IMG/VR virus record: IMGVR_UViG_3300034105_000842
Span: 1 to 20,016 of that record
From: a virus
DNA length: 20,016 bases
Reading direction: 5' to 3' (one strand)
The translations under genes and the position numbers were made by a program. The notes below the pieces were generated by a model. That model searched no databases and was not told the DNA's origin. It saw only the letters and a program-made list of their open reading frames with translations. The first letter of the stretch is position 1. Each line of letters starts with the position of its first letter. Below, piece by piece: positions 19,882 to 20,016 of this stretch.

Positions 19882-19897
19882 CTTTTCAGGAGGTATA

Positions 19898-20016
19898 ATG
19901 GTATCGTCTACACTTTCACAACCTATTCAACAACGGGGATGGTTCGATGTCCTTGATGACTGGCTTAAACGAGATCGCTTTGTATTTGTGGGTTGGTCTG
20001 GACTATTACTTTTTCC
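19898..20016 (+). CDS. psbD: Photosystem II protein D2, N-terminal fragment
   Basis: The first 39 codons of D2, cut by the window edge. After a variable start ([12 protein letters not shown]) it runs [20 protein letters not shown] and on to WSGLLLF, the conserved N-terminal region of D2 just entering the first transmembrane helix. D2 pairs with D1 in the photosystem II core. A strong AGGAGG site (19888-19893) lies four bases before the ATG. It sits 59 bases after the psbA stop, separated by a terminator-like hairpin. Confidence 0.97.
   Translation, partial: MVSSTLSQPIQQRGWFDVLDDWLKRDRFVFVGWSGLLLF

Overview
The window reads as part of a T4-like cyanophage (myovirus) genome infecting marine picocyanobacteria, most likely Synechococcus. 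The reasons are: a complete psbA followed by the start of psbD, two tandem high-light-inducible (hli) genes, T4-type late promoter boxes (NATAAATA), very tight gene packing with ATGA start/stop overlaps, a GH24 lysozyme and a free-standing GIY-YIG endonuclease. No tRNA, rRNA, CRISPR array or insertion sequence was seen, and no stretch over 300 bases lacks a gene.

Bases 1-9692 (+) are one polycistronic surface-glycan cluster of eleven genes, nearly all joined by 1-38 base overlaps. In order they are the C-terminus of a GT6-like glycosyltransferase, a kinase-fold (APH/choline-kinase-like) protein, a nucleotidyltransferase-HAD fusion, an NAD-dependent sugar epimerase/dehydratase, a pair of paralogous 'GQPRF' putative glycosyltransferases, a GT-B-like protein, two GT-A-like proteins, a GT4-like GT-B enzyme, and a second GT4-like enzyme fused to a GT25 domain. 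Together they could prepare activated sugars and assemble or modify a glycan, perhaps host LPS or the virion surface.

Bases 9693-12270 (+) hold an auxiliary metabolic cassette: an SLH-OprB type porin, two hli genes and a peroxiredoxin. It is punctuated by three compact modules in which a terminator physically overlaps a promoter. Two of these use near-consensus sigma70 promoters and one a T4 late promoter.

Bases 12263-15792 (+) follow the late promoter and look like a lysis and late-gene region. They encode a C39-like cysteine peptidase and a GH24 lysozyme sharing the same N-terminal module, a two-helix membrane protein that could be a holin, a 38-residue lysine-rich protein, an exported zinc-peptidase-like protein, two small membrane proteins and a staphylococcal-nuclease-like enzyme. 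They meet a convergent minus-strand set (15793-18499) that encodes three exported proteins (two of them paralogous), a GIY-YIG endonuclease and a proline-rich protein. The endonuclease start is preceded by a perfect 16-bp inverted repeat with a late promoter in its loop, the arrangement known from T4 genes whose early transcripts are translationally silenced.

Bases 18500-20016 (+) are the photosystem II region: a sigma70-type promoter overlapping a late-type box, a structured leader of about 160 bases, full-length psbA with all D1 landmark residues, a strong terminator-like hairpin, and the first 39 codons of psbD.
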